Assembly (NCBI GenBank): GCA_016432725.1
Contig: JACJDG010000003.1
Location: forward strand, 4,340,001 to 4,404,000
DNA: 64,000 nt
Source of the DNA: Streptomyces sp. DHE7-1
GTDB taxonomy: Bacteria > Actinomycetota > Actinomycetes > Streptomycetales > Streptomycetaceae
Direction: 5' to 3'
The notes below the pieces were generated by a model that searched no databases, had not been told where the DNA came from, and worked only from the letters and a program-made list of their open reading frames with translations. Made by a program: the position numbers and the translations under genes. Below, one piece after another: positions 26,132-34,612 of this stretch; the first letter of the stretch is position 1; every line of letters starts with the position of its first letter.

Positions 26132-27217
26132 ATGCAGTTCGGGATCTTCACCGTCGGCGACGTCACGCCGGACCCCACCACGGGGCGGACGCCGACCGAG
26201 CGCGAGCGGATCAAGGCCATGGTCGCCATCGCGCTCAAGGCCGAGGAGGTCGGGCTCGACGTCTTCGCCACCGGCGAGCACCACAACCCGCCGTTCGTGC
26301 CCTCGTCCCCGACGACGATGCTCGGCCACATAGCCGCGCGGACCGAGCGGCTCGTGCTGTCCACGTCCACCACCCTGATCACGACCAACGACCCGGTGAA
26401 GATCGCGGAGGACTTCGCGATGCTCCAGCACCTGTCCGACGGGCGCGTGGACCTGATGACGGGGCGCGGCAACACCGGACCGGTGTACCCGTGGTTCGGC
26501 AAGGACATCCGCCAGGGCATCGACCTCGCCATCGAGAACTACGCCCTGCTGCACCGGCTGTGGCGCGAGGACGTCGTCGACTGGGAGGGGAAGTTCCGCA
26601 CCCCGCTGCAGGGCTTCACCTCCACGCCGCGGCCCATGGACGGCGTGCCGCCGTTCGTCTGGCACGGCTCGATCCGCTCGCCGGAGATCGCCGAGCAGGC
26701 CGCGTACTACGGTGACGGCTTCTTCCACAACAACATCTTCTGGCCCGCGGACCACACCAGGCGGATGGTCGAGCTGTACCGGAAGCGCTACGCCCACTAC
26801 GGGCACGGCACCCCCGAGCAGGCGATCGTCGGGCTCGGCGGCCAGGTGTTCATGCGCCGCAACTCGCAGGACGCGGTACGGGAGTTCCGGCCGTACTTCG
26901 ACAACGCGCCGGTGTACGGGCACGGCCCGTCGCTGGAGGACTTCACCGAGCAGACCCCGCTGACGGTGGGCTCGCCGCAGCAGGTGATCGAGAAGACGCT
27001 GTCCTTCCGCGAGTACGCCGGGGACTACCAGCGCCAGCTCTTCCTGATGGACCACGCGGGACTGCCGCTGAAGACGGTCCTGGAGCAGCTCGACCTGCTG
27101 GGCGAGGAGGTCGTGCCCGTGCTGCGCGAGGAGTTCGCCAAGGGGCGCCCGGCGGACGTGCCGGAGGCGCCGACCCACCAGAGCCTGCTCACCGCGAAGG
27201 AGGCGGCCGCCGTATGA
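26132..27217 (+). CDS. Luciferase-like (LLM) flavin-dependent monooxygenase
   Basis: Flavin-dependent oxidoreductase of 361 residues in the bacterial luciferase superfamily. Visible features are EEVGLDVFATGEHHNPPFVPSSP near residue 50, LSTSTTLITTNDPVKIAEDFAMLQHLSDGRVDLMTGRG and the mid-domain WHGSIRSPEIAEQAAYYGDGFF. GGAGGG is 5 nt before the ATG at 26132; a GTG at 26126 overlaps that site and is unlikely. The stop overlaps the FMN reductase ATG, so the two form a two-component monooxygenase in which the reductase supplies reduced FMN. Substrate unknown. Confidence 0.9.
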   Translation: MQFGIFTVGDVTPDPTTGRTPTERERIKAMVAIALKAEEVGLDVFATGEHHNPPFVPSSPTTMLGHIAARTERLVLSTSTTLITTNDPVKIAEDFAMLQHLSDGRVDLMTGRGNTGPVYPWFGKDIRQGIDLAIENYALLHRLWREDVVDWEGKFRTPLQGFTSTPRPMDGVPPFVWHGSIRSPEIAEQAAYYGDGFFHNNIFWPADHTRRMVELYRKRYAHYGHGTPEQAIVGLGGQVFMRRNSQDAVREFRPYFDNAPVYGHGPSLEDFTEQTPLTVGSPQQVIEKTLSFREYAGDYQRQLFLMDHAGLPLKTVLEQLDLLGEEVVPVLREEFAKGRPADVPEAPTHQSLLTAKEAAAV

Positions 27218-27840
27218 ACGACTTCCCGAAGCCGGGTGACTCCCTGAAGCTCGTCGTCGTGTCGGCGGGACTGGGCGTCCCCTCCTCCACCCGGCTGCTG
27301 GCCGACCGGCTGGCCGCGGCGGTGGACCGGCGCCGGCCGGTGGACGTCCAGGTCGTCGAGGTGCGGGACCTCGCGGTCGAGATCGCGCACAACTTCACCA
27401 ACGGATTCGCCGGGAAGGCCCTGGCCGCCGCGCAGGACGCGGTGGCGGGGGCCGACGGGCTGATCGTCGTCACGCCCGTGTTCAGCGCCTCGTACAGCGG
27501 ACTGTTCAAGTCCTTCTTCGACGTGCTGGACAAGGACGCGCTCACCGGCAAACCGGTGCTGATCGCCGCCACCGGGGGTACCGGCCGGCACTCCCTGGTG
27601 CTGGAGCACGCGCTGCGGCCGCTGTTCGCGTACCTGCGCGCCGTGGTGGTGCCCACCGGCGTCTACGCCGCCTCGGAGGACTGGGGGGCCGAGGGACTCG
27701 CCGAGCGGATCGAGCGGGCGGCGGGGGAGCTGGCCGCGCTGATGGCGGGCATGTCCGCCGCCGGGACGGCCCCCCTGGCCGGGCCGCGGGTCGTGCCGTT
27801 CGAGGAGCAGCTCGCGCGGATCGGCGCCGCCGGCGCCTGA
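27214..27840 (+). CDS. NADPH-dependent FMN reductase (CE1759 type)
   Basis: Flavodoxin-fold reductase of 208 residues. The FMN-binding start is LVVVSAGLGVPSSTRLLADRL, then GADGLIVVTPVFSASYSGLFKSFFDVLD, which is the hallmark of NADPH-dependent FMN reductases paired with LLM enzymes. VLIAATGGTGRHSLVLEHALRPLFAYLRAVV follows. It overlaps the monooxygenase by 4 bp (ATGA) and is co-translated. It delivers reduced flavin to that enzyme. Confidence 0.9.
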   Translation: MNDFPKPGDSLKLVVVSAGLGVPSSTRLLADRLAAAVDRRRPVDVQVVEVRDLAVEIAHNFTNGFAGKALAAAQDAVAGADGLIVVTPVFSASYSGLFKSFFDVLDKDALTGKPVLIAATGGTGRHSLVLEHALRPLFAYLRAVVVPTGVYAASEDWGAEGLAERIERAAGELAALMAGMSAAGTAPLAGPRVVPFEEQLARIGAAGA

Positions 27841-27936
27841 CGCGGCCGCCGCTGTGACGGTGAGAGCGCGGTAAAAAGGGTGATCGTCGGCCTGCGGGCC
27901 CGGCGGAACCGCCCGGGGCCTTGGCAGACTGGGAGC

Positions 27937-28671
27937 GTGCCCCAGACTGTGCTGCTCGCCGAAGACGACCGTGCCATCCGTCATGCCCTCGAGCGTGCCC
28001 TGACGCTCGAGGGCTACGAGGTGACGGCCGTCGCCGACGGGGTCGAGGCGCTGGCCCAGGCGCACCGCACCCCGCCGGACGTCCTGGTGCTGGACGTGAT
28101 GATGCCGGGCATCGACGGACTCCAGGTCTGCCGGGTGCTGCGGGCCGAGGGCGACAGCACCCCGATCCTCATGCTCACCGCCCTGGTGGAGACCGCCGAC
28201 CGGATCGCCGGCCTGGACGCCGGCGCCGACGACTACGTGGTCAAGCCGTTCGACGTGGAGGAGGTCTTCGCCCGGCTGCGGGCGCTGCTGCGCCGGACCA
28301 GCCCGGTGCCGGCGGGCGCCGCCGGTACGGCCCCCGCCGACGGCGGCGGCCGCGAGGCGCAGGCCCCCGACCGGCAGGTGGGCGCCGCGAACATCCGGAT
28401 GGACCTGCAGGCCCGCCGCGCCTGGCGGGGCGGCCGCGAGCTGGAGCTGACCCGCACCGAGTTCGAGCTGCTGGAACTGCTGGTCCGCAACGCCGGGATC
28501 GTGCTCGACCACTCCACCATCTACGACCGGATCTGGGGCTACGACTTCGGCCCCGGCTCCAAGAACCTGGCCGTCTACGTCGGCTACCTGCGCCGCAAGC
28601 TGGACGAGCCCGGTGCCCCGCAGCTGATCCACACCGTGCGGGGCGTGGGTTACGTGCTGCGGGAGGACTAG
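27937..28671 (+). CDS. OmpR-family response regulator (MprA-like)
   Basis: Two-component response regulator of 244 residues. The receiver domain has the acidic pair in LLAEDDRAIRHAL, the phospho-acceptor Asp in VLVLDVMMPGIDG and the Lys in DDYVVKPFDVEEVFAR. An Ala/Gly-rich linker leads to the winged helix (LELTRTEFELLELLVRNAGIVLDHSTIYDRIWGYD, YVGYLRRKLDE, HTVRGVGYVLRED). The GTG at 27937 is the first codon before the receiver fold. The stop overlaps the kinase GTG (TAGTG), so the pair is translationally coupled. Target genes are not apparent. Confidence 0.93.
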   Translation: MPQTVLLAEDDRAIRHALERALTLEGYEVTAVADGVEALAQAHRTPPDVLVLDVMMPGIDGLQVCRVLRAEGDSTPILMLTALVETADRIAGLDAGADDYVVKPFDVEEVFARLRALLRRTSPVPAGAAGTAPADGGGREAQAPDRQVGAANIRMDLQARRAWRGGRELELTRTEFELLELLVRNAGIVLDHSTIYDRIWGYDFGPGSKNLAVYVGYLRRKLDEPGAPQLIHTVRGVGYVLRED

Positions 28672-30104
28672 TGGGCCGCGGCCGACGGCCCGGGGCCGGG
28701 CCCCGGCCCAGGCTGGTCTCCCTGCGGACCACCTTCGCGGTGTCCTTCGCGGCCGTCACCGCAGCCGTGACCATCCTCGTCGGCATCCTGTCCTACAGCT
28801 CCGCCGCCCGTCTGGTCCGGGTCGACCAGCAGTCCGTGTTCACGCAGGTCGTGTCCGACGTACGGGACGAGGTGCGGCAGCACGAGATGGTCCCGGAGGA
28901 CTTCTCCTCCTCCCGGCCCGGCCACGACCTGGTCCGGCCGGCCCGCACCGACGTGCAGGTGCTGGGCGCGCGGGGGGAGATCGTCGACCACGGCAGCCCG
29001 GTGCTGCCGGTCACCGCCCGGGACCGGACCGTCTCCGGGGCGCGGACGGCCGGCCGGGTGGTCGAGCACAAGGACGTCCGGGTCGGCGAGGACCTGTTCC
29101 GCATCGCCACCGTCTCCCTCGGCGACGGCAACGGCGCGGTGCAGGTCGCCCAGGAGTTCAGCGACACCGAGGACCTGCTGCGGGCGCTGCAGCAGCGCAC
29201 GCTGATCCTGATGTCGGCGGTCGTGGTCGCCGCCGGCCTGTTCGGCTGGTGGCTGGCCCGCCGGATCACCCGGCGCCTGATCGTCCTCACCTCCGCCGCC
29301 GAGGACGTGGCCCGCACCCGCCGGCTGGGCATCGAGGTGCCCGTCGCCGGGCTGGACGAGGTGGGCCGGCTCGGCCGCGCCTTCGACCGCATGCTGGGCC
29401 GCCTCGCCCAGTCCGAGGAGGACCAGCGGCGGCTGGTCCAGGACGCGGGGCACGAGCTGCGGACGCCGCTGACCTCGCTGCGTACGAACATCTCGCTGCT
29501 GCGCAGGATCGACGAGCTGCCGCCCGACACCCGGGAGGAACTCGTCGCCGACCTCACCCAGGAGGCCCGGGAACTGACCGACCTGGTCAACGAGCTGGTC
29601 GACCTCGCGGCCGGGCAGTCCGACAGCGAGCCGCCGCAGCAGGTGGACCTGGCCGACATCGCCGAGGACGTGCTGGGCCTGGCCAAGCGCCGCACCGGCC
29701 GGGAGATCGTGCTGCGCGCTAGCGGTGACACGCGGACCGACGGGCGGCCCGGGATGCTCCAGCGGGCGCTGTCCAACCTGGTCGAGAACGCGGCCAAGTT
29801 CGACCGGGGCGGCCAGGGGCCGATCGAGATCGCCGTCACCGGTCCGGCGCGTCCGGGGACGGTCCGGGTCGAGGTGCTCGACCGGGGGCCCGGAATCGCC
29901 GAGGGCGACCTCATCCGCATCTTCGACCGCTTCTACCGGGCCGCCGACGCGCGGTCCCTGCCGGGCTCGGGCCTGGGACTGTCCATCGTCCGCGAGGTCG
30001 CCATGGCCCACGGCGGGGCGCCGTTCGCCTACCGGCGGGAGGGCGGCGGAGCGGTCATCGGGTTCACCGTCGGGGGTGGGATCGTCGGGGGCGGCGGCGC
30101 GTAG
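28671..30104 (+). CDS. Sensor histidine kinase (MprB-like)
   Basis: Membrane histidine kinase of 477 residues. TM1 is TTFAVSFAAVTAAVTILVGILS and TM2 is TLILMSAVVVAAGLFGWWLA, enclosing an extracytoplasmic sensor region of about 140 residues. A HAMP domain (RRITRRLIVLTSAAEDVART) leads to the H-box QDAGHELRTPLTSLRTN. The N-box is LSNLVENAAKFD, then VLDRGPGIAEGDL and GSGLGLSIVREVAMAHGG. The layout matches the actinobacterial MprB cell-envelope stress sensor. GTG at 28671 with GGGAGG before it. Confidence 0.93.
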   Translation: MGRGRRPGAGPRPRLVSLRTTFAVSFAAVTAAVTILVGILSYSSAARLVRVDQQSVFTQVVSDVRDEVRQHEMVPEDFSSSRPGHDLVRPARTDVQVLGARGEIVDHGSPVLPVTARDRTVSGARTAGRVVEHKDVRVGEDLFRIATVSLGDGNGAVQVAQEFSDTEDLLRALQQRTLILMSAVVVAAGLFGWWLARRITRRLIVLTSAAEDVARTRRLGIEVPVAGLDEVGRLGRAFDRMLGRLAQSEEDQRRLVQDAGHELRTPLTSLRTNISLLRRIDELPPDTREELVADLTQEARELTDLVNELVDLAAGQSDSEPPQQVDLADIAEDVLGLAKRRTGREIVLRASGDTRTDGRPGMLQRALSNLVENAAKFDRGGQGPIEIAVTGPARPGTVRVEVLDRGPGIAEGDLIRIFDRFYRAADARSLPGSGLGLSIVREVAMAHGGAPFAYRREGGGAVIGFTVGGGIVGGGGA

Positions 30105-30229
30105 CGGCTGCCCGGCGCGGTGCCTCCGGTCGTCACGGGCCGCCTGCCGACGGCGGAGTACCCGGTCCCGTACGCCCTTCCGTCGGCTCCGGGCACGCCG
30201 GGGCCGGGCCGGCGGCGGGCCCGACCCGC

Positions 30230-30700
30230 CGGTCGCCGAGGCAGGCCCCGGCGTGCGGCTCGGCGAGGACACCGCAGACGCCCGCGCCGCGCTGGAGCGG
30301 CGCGCGGCCGACGCCTGCGCCGCCGGTCCCCGGCTGCGGGAGCGTCCGGCGCAAGTGACCTGGCCGGGCGGCCGGTTCGCAGGCGGGCACCGCGCGGACG
30401 CCCCTCCGCCGCGGGAGGCCGCCCGGTACGCGGTCGGGTACGTCGGGCGGCTCCCCGGCCGCGCGAGCGTGGCGCGCCGTACGGCAGCGGCCTTCGGCTG
30501 CACGCCGGGGCGGCGACACCGGCCCCCGGGTACGATCCCGGCGACGTCCTGGTCGCGCACAGCGCCCGCGAGTGCGTGCCGCTGCGGGAACTGGCCGAGG
30601 TGGCGCGGGCGTTGGTGCTCACCGTGCGGCGGGCGACGGAGGCGTGGTGGGCCCGGCGGCCGTCCGGATCGCCGCCGCCGGGCGTGCGATACGTTGCCCG
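30230..30700 (+). pseudogene. M20-family peptidase remnant (C-terminal part)
   Basis: Two frames together read like the last third of an ArgE/DapE-type metallopeptidase. The first, to about 30475, contains RLGEDTADARAALERR and RERPAQVTWPGGRFAGG (dimerisation domain). The second, from about 30478, contains GAPYGSGLRLHAGA, GYDPGDVLVAHS and ECVPLRELAEVARALVLTV (second half of the catalytic domain with the C-terminal metal-ligand His). The two frames differ by one missing base. No start codon, N-terminal catalytic domain or first metal ligands are present, so it is truncated regardless of the frameshift. It fills most of the 598-bp gap after the kinase. Confidence 0.55.
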
Positions 30701-30702
30701 TC

Positions 30703-31275
30703 ATGCCTGAACTCGGATCCGTCGCCTGGCCACCCGCCCCGATCAGCACCGAGCGCCTCGTGCTCCGCGAGCCCGAGGCCCGGGACCGTGCGGCGTTCGT
30801 CGAACTGCTCACCTCGCCGGAGGTGCACACCTACCTCGGCGGCCCCCGGTCCCGGGACGAGTGCGAGCGCGCGCTGCCCGAGAGGCGCACCGGCCTCTTC
30901 GTGATCGAGCTCGGCGGAGCGATGATCGGCATGATCGAGCTCAAGCCGCACGGCACGAGTGGTTCGGGGCACGCCCGCAGGGATGTCGGGGAGACCGAGA
31001 TCGGCTACCTGTTCCTGCCGCGGGCGTGGGGGCGCGGCTACGCCGCCGAGGCGTGCGCGGCGGCGCTCGGCTGGTTCGCCGCCGCGCTGCCCGGCGAGCC
31101 GGTGGTGCTGTGCACCCAGACCGCCAACGACCGCTCGATGCGCCTCGCGGCGAAGCTGGGCTTCACCGAGGTGAAGCGGTTCGAGGCGTGGGACGCCGAG
31201 CAGTGGATGGGCGTGTGGTCCCCGGGCGGCGGGCCCGGCGGCGCTACGACCGGCCCCTCAGCACCGGCAGCGTGA
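30703..31275 (+). CDS. GNAT-family N-acetyltransferase
   Basis: Acetyltransferase of 190 residues of the RimJ/RimL type. Features are ISTERLVLREPEARDRAAFVELLTSPEVHTYLGGP, the acetyl-CoA-binding segment IGYLFLPRAWGRGYAAEACAAALGWF, and ANDRSMRLAAKLGFTEVKRFEAW. It may acetylate a protein N-terminus or a small molecule; the substrate is unknown. The last 32 bp overlap the convergent MprF-like gene. Confidence 0.88.
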   Translation: MPELGSVAWPPAPISTERLVLREPEARDRAAFVELLTSPEVHTYLGGPRSRDECERALPERRTGLFVIELGGAMIGMIELKPHGTSGSGHARRDVGETEIGYLFLPRAWGRGYAAEACAAALGWFAAALPGEPVVLCTQTANDRSMRLAAKLGFTEVKRFEAWDAEQWMGVWSPGGGPGGATTGPSAPAA

Positions 31276-33022
31276 GGAAGCCCTCCGCGCGGGCGCTGGC
31301 CAGGCCGATGCGGGGGATGTCGCTGCTCTTGGCGAACAGCAGGAAGCGGGGCTCCCACAGCGGGCGGTACTTGGCGTTGGCGCGGTAGAGGGACTCGATC
31401 TGCCACCAGCGGGAGAAGAAGGTGAGGACCGAGCGCCACAGGCGCAGCACCGGGCCGGCGCCGAGGCGGGAGCCGCGTTCGAAGACCGAGCGGAACATCG
31501 CGAAGTTCAGGGACACCCGCTTGACGCCCGACTCCTCGGCGCGCAGCAGGAGTTCCACCACCATGAACTCCATCAGGCCGTTTTCGCAGGCGCGGTCCCG
31601 GCGCATCAGGTCCAGCGACAGGCCGTGCTCGCCCCAGGGGACGAAGCTGAGCAGGGCCCGGGGGACGCCGTCCGCGTCCCGGCACTCCAGCATCACGCAG
31701 CGGCCGTCGGCGGGGTCGCCGAGGCGGCCCAGGGCCATCGAGAAGCCGCGCTCGGTGGCACCGTCGCGCCAGTGGTCGGCGCGGTCCACGAGGAGGGCCA
31801 TCTCGTCGTCGGGGATGTCCGCGTGGCGGCGGACGCGGACGGTGTAACCGGCCCGGCGGACCCGCTTGTGGGCCTGGCGGACCGCCCGCATGGCGCGGCC
31901 CTCCAGGCTGAAGTCGGCCAGCTCGACGATCGCCTCGTCACCCAGTTCGAGGGCGTCCATGCCGTGCCTGGAGTAGACGGTGCCCGCGTCCTCGCTCGCG
32001 CCCATGACGGCCGGGGTCCAGGCGTGCCGGCGGGCCTCGGCGAGCCAGGCGTCGATGGCGCCGGGCCAGGCCTCGGGATCGCCGATGGGGTCGCCCGAGG
32101 CCAGGCTGACCCCGCCGACGACGCGGTAGGTGACGGCCGCCTTGCCGCTCGGCGAGAAGATGGCGGCCTTGTCCCGGCGCAGCGCGAAGTAGCCGAGGGA
32201 GTCGCGTTCGCCGTGCCTGTCGAGCAGCGCGCGCAGCCGCCGCTCGTCCTCCGTGCCGAGCAGGCACGCGCCGCGCGGGGCGCGGAAGCAGGCGTAGAGG
32301 ACGAGGAGGAAGGTCACGGCCATCAGGACGTTCACGGTCATGTCCGCCCAGCGGGGGGCGTCCACGGTGTCCACGCGGTCGGCGAGCGGGCCGACGCTGA
32401 TGCCGCGCAGCAGGGTGTAGGAGACCTCGTCCCTGAGGGTGGCGCCGGGGAGCCGGTTCGTCTCGCGCACCAGCAGCGTGCCCAGGGTGGCGCCGACCAG
32501 GACGCCGCCGGTGCCCACTGCCAGGGCGAGGCGCGGGTTGGAGCGGTCGCCGATGGCGTCGAACTCGCGCCGGCCGAGCAGCAGGGCGGCGACGAACAGG
32601 CCGGTGAGCGCGGCGGAGAGCCAGTTGAAGACGTGCTCGCGGTAGGGGGCGCGGGTGAGGGCGAGGACGTAGAGGGCGAAGAGCGGGCCGGCGAGGAGGA
32701 GGTTGAAGACCCAGGCGGCTCGTTTGCGCCGGCGCATCACCACGGCGAGGAAGAGCGCGAGGAACGCCGAGACCAGGCCGGCGGTGGCCAGGTACGGCGT
32801 GAAGAACGAGCCGACGTTGTGCTCGTGCACCTCCTCGCGGAAGGGCAGGGAGAGCACCGCGAGGATGTTGAGCGCGGCCTGCAGCCGCAGGTACCAGACG
32901 GTGGACGCCGCCGCCCGCTTCCTCAGCCGGCCGTCACCGGCCGGCGGAGCGGGGGAACCGGGGCGGGGTGCGTGCGGGGCGGGAGCCGGCGGGGAGACCG
33001 GGCTCGGCTGTCGTGCGGGCAT
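31244..33022 (-). CDS. MprF-like phosphatidylglycerol lysyltransferase (DUF2156)
   Basis: Membrane enzyme of 592 residues. The N-terminal half has about six hydrophobic helices (LRLQAALNILAVLSLPF, YLATAGLVSAFLALFLAVVM, VFNLLLAGPLFALYVLAL, ALTGLFVAALLLG, LAVGTGGVLVGATLGTLL, VLMAVTFLLVLYACF). The C-terminal half is a GNAT-like DUF2156 aminoacyl-lipid transferase domain (SLGYFALRRDKAAIFSPSGKAAVTYRVVGGVSLASGDPIG, GLSLDLMRRD, SLNFAMFRSVFERG, SLYRANAKYRPLWEPRF). Such enzymes attach lysine or alanine to phosphatidylglycerol and give resistance to cationic peptides. The flippase part is shorter than in staphylococcal MprF. ATG at 33022 (AAGG 10 nt before); GTG at 33034 possible. Confidence 0.87.
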   Translation of the reverse strand: MPARQPSPVSPPAPAPHAPRPGSPAPPAGDGRLRKRAAASTVWYLRLQAALNILAVLSLPFREEVHEHNVGSFFTPYLATAGLVSAFLALFLAVVMRRRKRAAWVFNLLLAGPLFALYVLALTRAPYREHVFNWLSAALTGLFVAALLLGRREFDAIGDRSNPRLALAVGTGGVLVGATLGTLLVRETNRLPGATLRDEVSYTLLRGISVGPLADRVDTVDAPRWADMTVNVLMAVTFLLVLYACFRAPRGACLLGTEDERRLRALLDRHGERDSLGYFALRRDKAAIFSPSGKAAVTYRVVGGVSLASGDPIGDPEAWPGAIDAWLAEARRHAWTPAVMGASEDAGTVYSRHGMDALELGDEAIVELADFSLEGRAMRAVRQAHKRVRRAGYTVRVRRHADIPDDEMALLVDRADHWRDGATERGFSMALGRLGDPADGRCVMLECRDADGVPRALLSFVPWGEHGLSLDLMRRDRACENGLMEFMVVELLLRAEESGVKRVSLNFAMFRSVFERGSRLGAGPVLRLWRSVLTFFSRWWQIESLYRANAKYRPLWEPRFLLFAKSSDIPRIGLASARAEGFLTLPVLRGRS

Positions 33023-33061
33023 GGTGACGGGCACCTTGGGGGAGGGGACGGGGCGACGCCG

Positions 33062-33080
33062 ACCCTACAGCTCGTAGGGT
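33062..33080. promoter_or_regulatory. Palindrome upstream of the MprF-like gene
   Basis: ACCCTACAGCTCGTAGGGT has 7-bp perfect arms (ACCCTAC/GTAGGGT) around AGCTC, 40 bp before the start codon. It is a likely operator. Confidence 0.5.
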
Positions 33081-33120
33081 AACGCGCGTGCAAAGGTGCG
33101 CACATGCGGTGCACAGGTTC

Positions 33121-33402
33121 TCATCCGGAGTTGTCCGCGCCGCGCCGGGCGGCCGCAAGCGTCCAGGCGAGGTTGCCCACCGCGGCCCCGGCCGCCACCG
33201 CGGCGACGATCACCCCGCCGGTGGCGAGGCCGTCGCTGAACAGGTGCGGACGCCGGTCGAGGCTGTGCAGACCGAAACCGCACAGCTCGTAGACGCCGAC
33301 GGCGGCGACGACGAGGCTGACGACCAGCACGGTCAGCGTCGGGGCGAGTCCGCGTACGGCGAGCCGCGCGGCCGGGGCCGGCTCCGTGTGTGTGTCCCGC
33401 AT
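33121..33402 (-). CDS. Small membrane protein, hypothetical
   Basis: 93-residue protein with two hydrophobic helices: LAPTLTVLVVSLVVAAVGVYEL and ATGGVIVAAVAAGAAVGNLAWTLAAA. Between them lies a polar loop, GLHSLDRRPHLFSDGL. The ATG at 33402 has GGGGGA 4 nt before it; the longer frame upstream is low-complexity and unlikely to be coding. No family recognised. It lies upstream of the MprF-like gene on the same strand, but the palindrome between them suggests separate control. Confidence 0.6.
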   Translation of the reverse strand: MRDTHTEPAPAARLAVRGLAPTLTVLVVSLVVAAVGVYELCGFGLHSLDRRPHLFSDGLATGGVIVAAVAAGAAVGNLAWTLAAARRGADNSG

Positions 33403-33895
33403 GGTGTCCCCCGATGAACAGACGTGTGACCGCAGACGCTCGGGCATCCACGATATGGCCGGGACGGGGGCCGGCGTCGCACGAGGCATGTCGGCCATGT
33501 CCCGTCGGCCCGGGTGGGCGGTCCCGGGCGCGGGCCGCGCGGGTGCGGCCGCCGTAGCGGGTGGAGCACCGGCGGCGGCCGTGCCGGAGCGGGCGGCGGT
33601 CGCGGGGGCCGTCGCGGGGGCCGTAGCCGCGGGCGGTGAGCCGGTCGGCGTCGGGGGCGGTCCGGGATCACCGGCCGGTACGGCCCCGAGCGCATCGCGG
33701 TGCGCTCGCCGGGCGCTCCCCGGCGCCCGTCCTCGACGACGCCCTCCTCGTCCTCGATGGCGCCGGAACCGTGACCGCGGCCCGACCCTCGGCGCCCGCC
33801 GGGTGATCCGGTCCCCAGCGACGGCCGGGCCCACCAGGGCCGGGAGGAGGTCGTCCCCGCGTTCGAACGGGCGGCCCGGCCGCCCGGGCCCGATG
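33403..33895. other. Unassigned 490-bp region
   Basis: No convincing gene. All frames are either Ala/Gly/Arg-rich or broken. A short plus-strand stretch near 33723-33790 reads APVLDDALLVLDGAGTVTAA, which resembles part of a sensor or PAS-type domain and may be a remnant. It is extremely GC-rich with GCGGGGGCC repeats at about 33600-33625. Confidence 0.4.
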
Positions 33896-34396
33896 TCAGT
33901 ACCGCAGCGCCGCGTTGACCACGGCGCGTACGTCGCCGGTCAGCTTGCGGTTGCTCTGGGCGGTGGCCTCACCGGTGGAGCCGGCCGCGACGTCCTTGAG
34001 CGTCACGACGGTCACGTCACGCAGATTGCCGCTCTGGTCGGTGAAGTTGACCTGGACGGCGAAGGACTTCGCCGAGGACGCCGTGTTCCTGGCGCTCACC
34101 TTGACGGTGACCTTGCCGTCGCCCGCGGCGGCCGGGGTGCCGAGCCTGACGTCGTCCTTGGCCTTCACCCCGTTCTTGACGCCGTCGAGCTTCTGCCGGG
34201 CCTCCGCCGAGGCCGAGGCCAGCGCGTCGGCCCCCTTCGAGGCGAGCGAGGAGGCTGCGGAGGAGGCCGCGGAGGCCGCCTTGCTGGCGGCGCCCGACGT
34301 GCTCCCCGAACCGCTGTCGGAGCAGCCGGCGGCCGTGACCGCCACGACCCCGGCGAGGACCACGCCCGCCGCTCCCCGTGTCCATCTGCCAGTCAT
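33896..34396 (-). CDS. FxLYD-type lipoprotein
   Basis: Secreted lipoprotein of 166 residues. Signal peptide RWTRGAAGVVLAGVVAVTAAGC ends in the lipobox AAGC. An Ala/Ser-rich, helical spacer (about residues 30-75) is followed by a beta-sandwich FxLYD-like domain (KVTVKVSARNTASSAKSFAVQVNFTDQSGNLRDVTVVTLKDVAAGSTGEATAQSNRKL). GGAGG lies 6 nt before the ATG at 34396. Function unknown; the longer open frame that extends upstream is antisense to the ClC gene and not real. Confidence 0.78.
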   Translation of the reverse strand: MTGRWTRGAAGVVLAGVVAVTAAGCSDSGSGSTSGAASKAASAASSAASSLASKGADALASASAEARQKLDGVKNGVKAKDDVRLGTPAAAGDGKVTVKVSARNTASSAKSFAVQVNFTDQSGNLRDVTVVTLKDVAAGSTGEATAQSNRKLTGDVRAVVNAALRY

Positions 34397-34612
34397 CGTC
34401 CGCCTCCAGAGATCCCCGAAACGGGTTTTCCTCCCAGTGAAGAGGCCGTCACCGCGAACTGCATCCCGAACGCGGCGCGAGGTCCCGCCGTCCCGGCGTC
34501 TCCGGGAGTGCGGGGCCCGCGGGCGGATGCTGCAATGGCTGGAGGGAGGGGGCGCTGCCGGGCACGGGCCCGTGAGCGCGACGTCCCCTGCCGACACGGG
34601 AGGCACGGTGTC

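Noticed and set aside
29725..30702. Single long plus-strand frame joining kinase shadow, M20 remnant and GNAT gene
   Set aside because: It crosses the kinase in the wrong frame; the GNAT gene has its own ATG at 30703.
33403..33834. N-terminal extension of the small membrane protein at 33.1-33.4 kb
   Set aside because: Pro/Ala/Thr-rich translation without a ribosome site; the ATG at 33402 has a good one.
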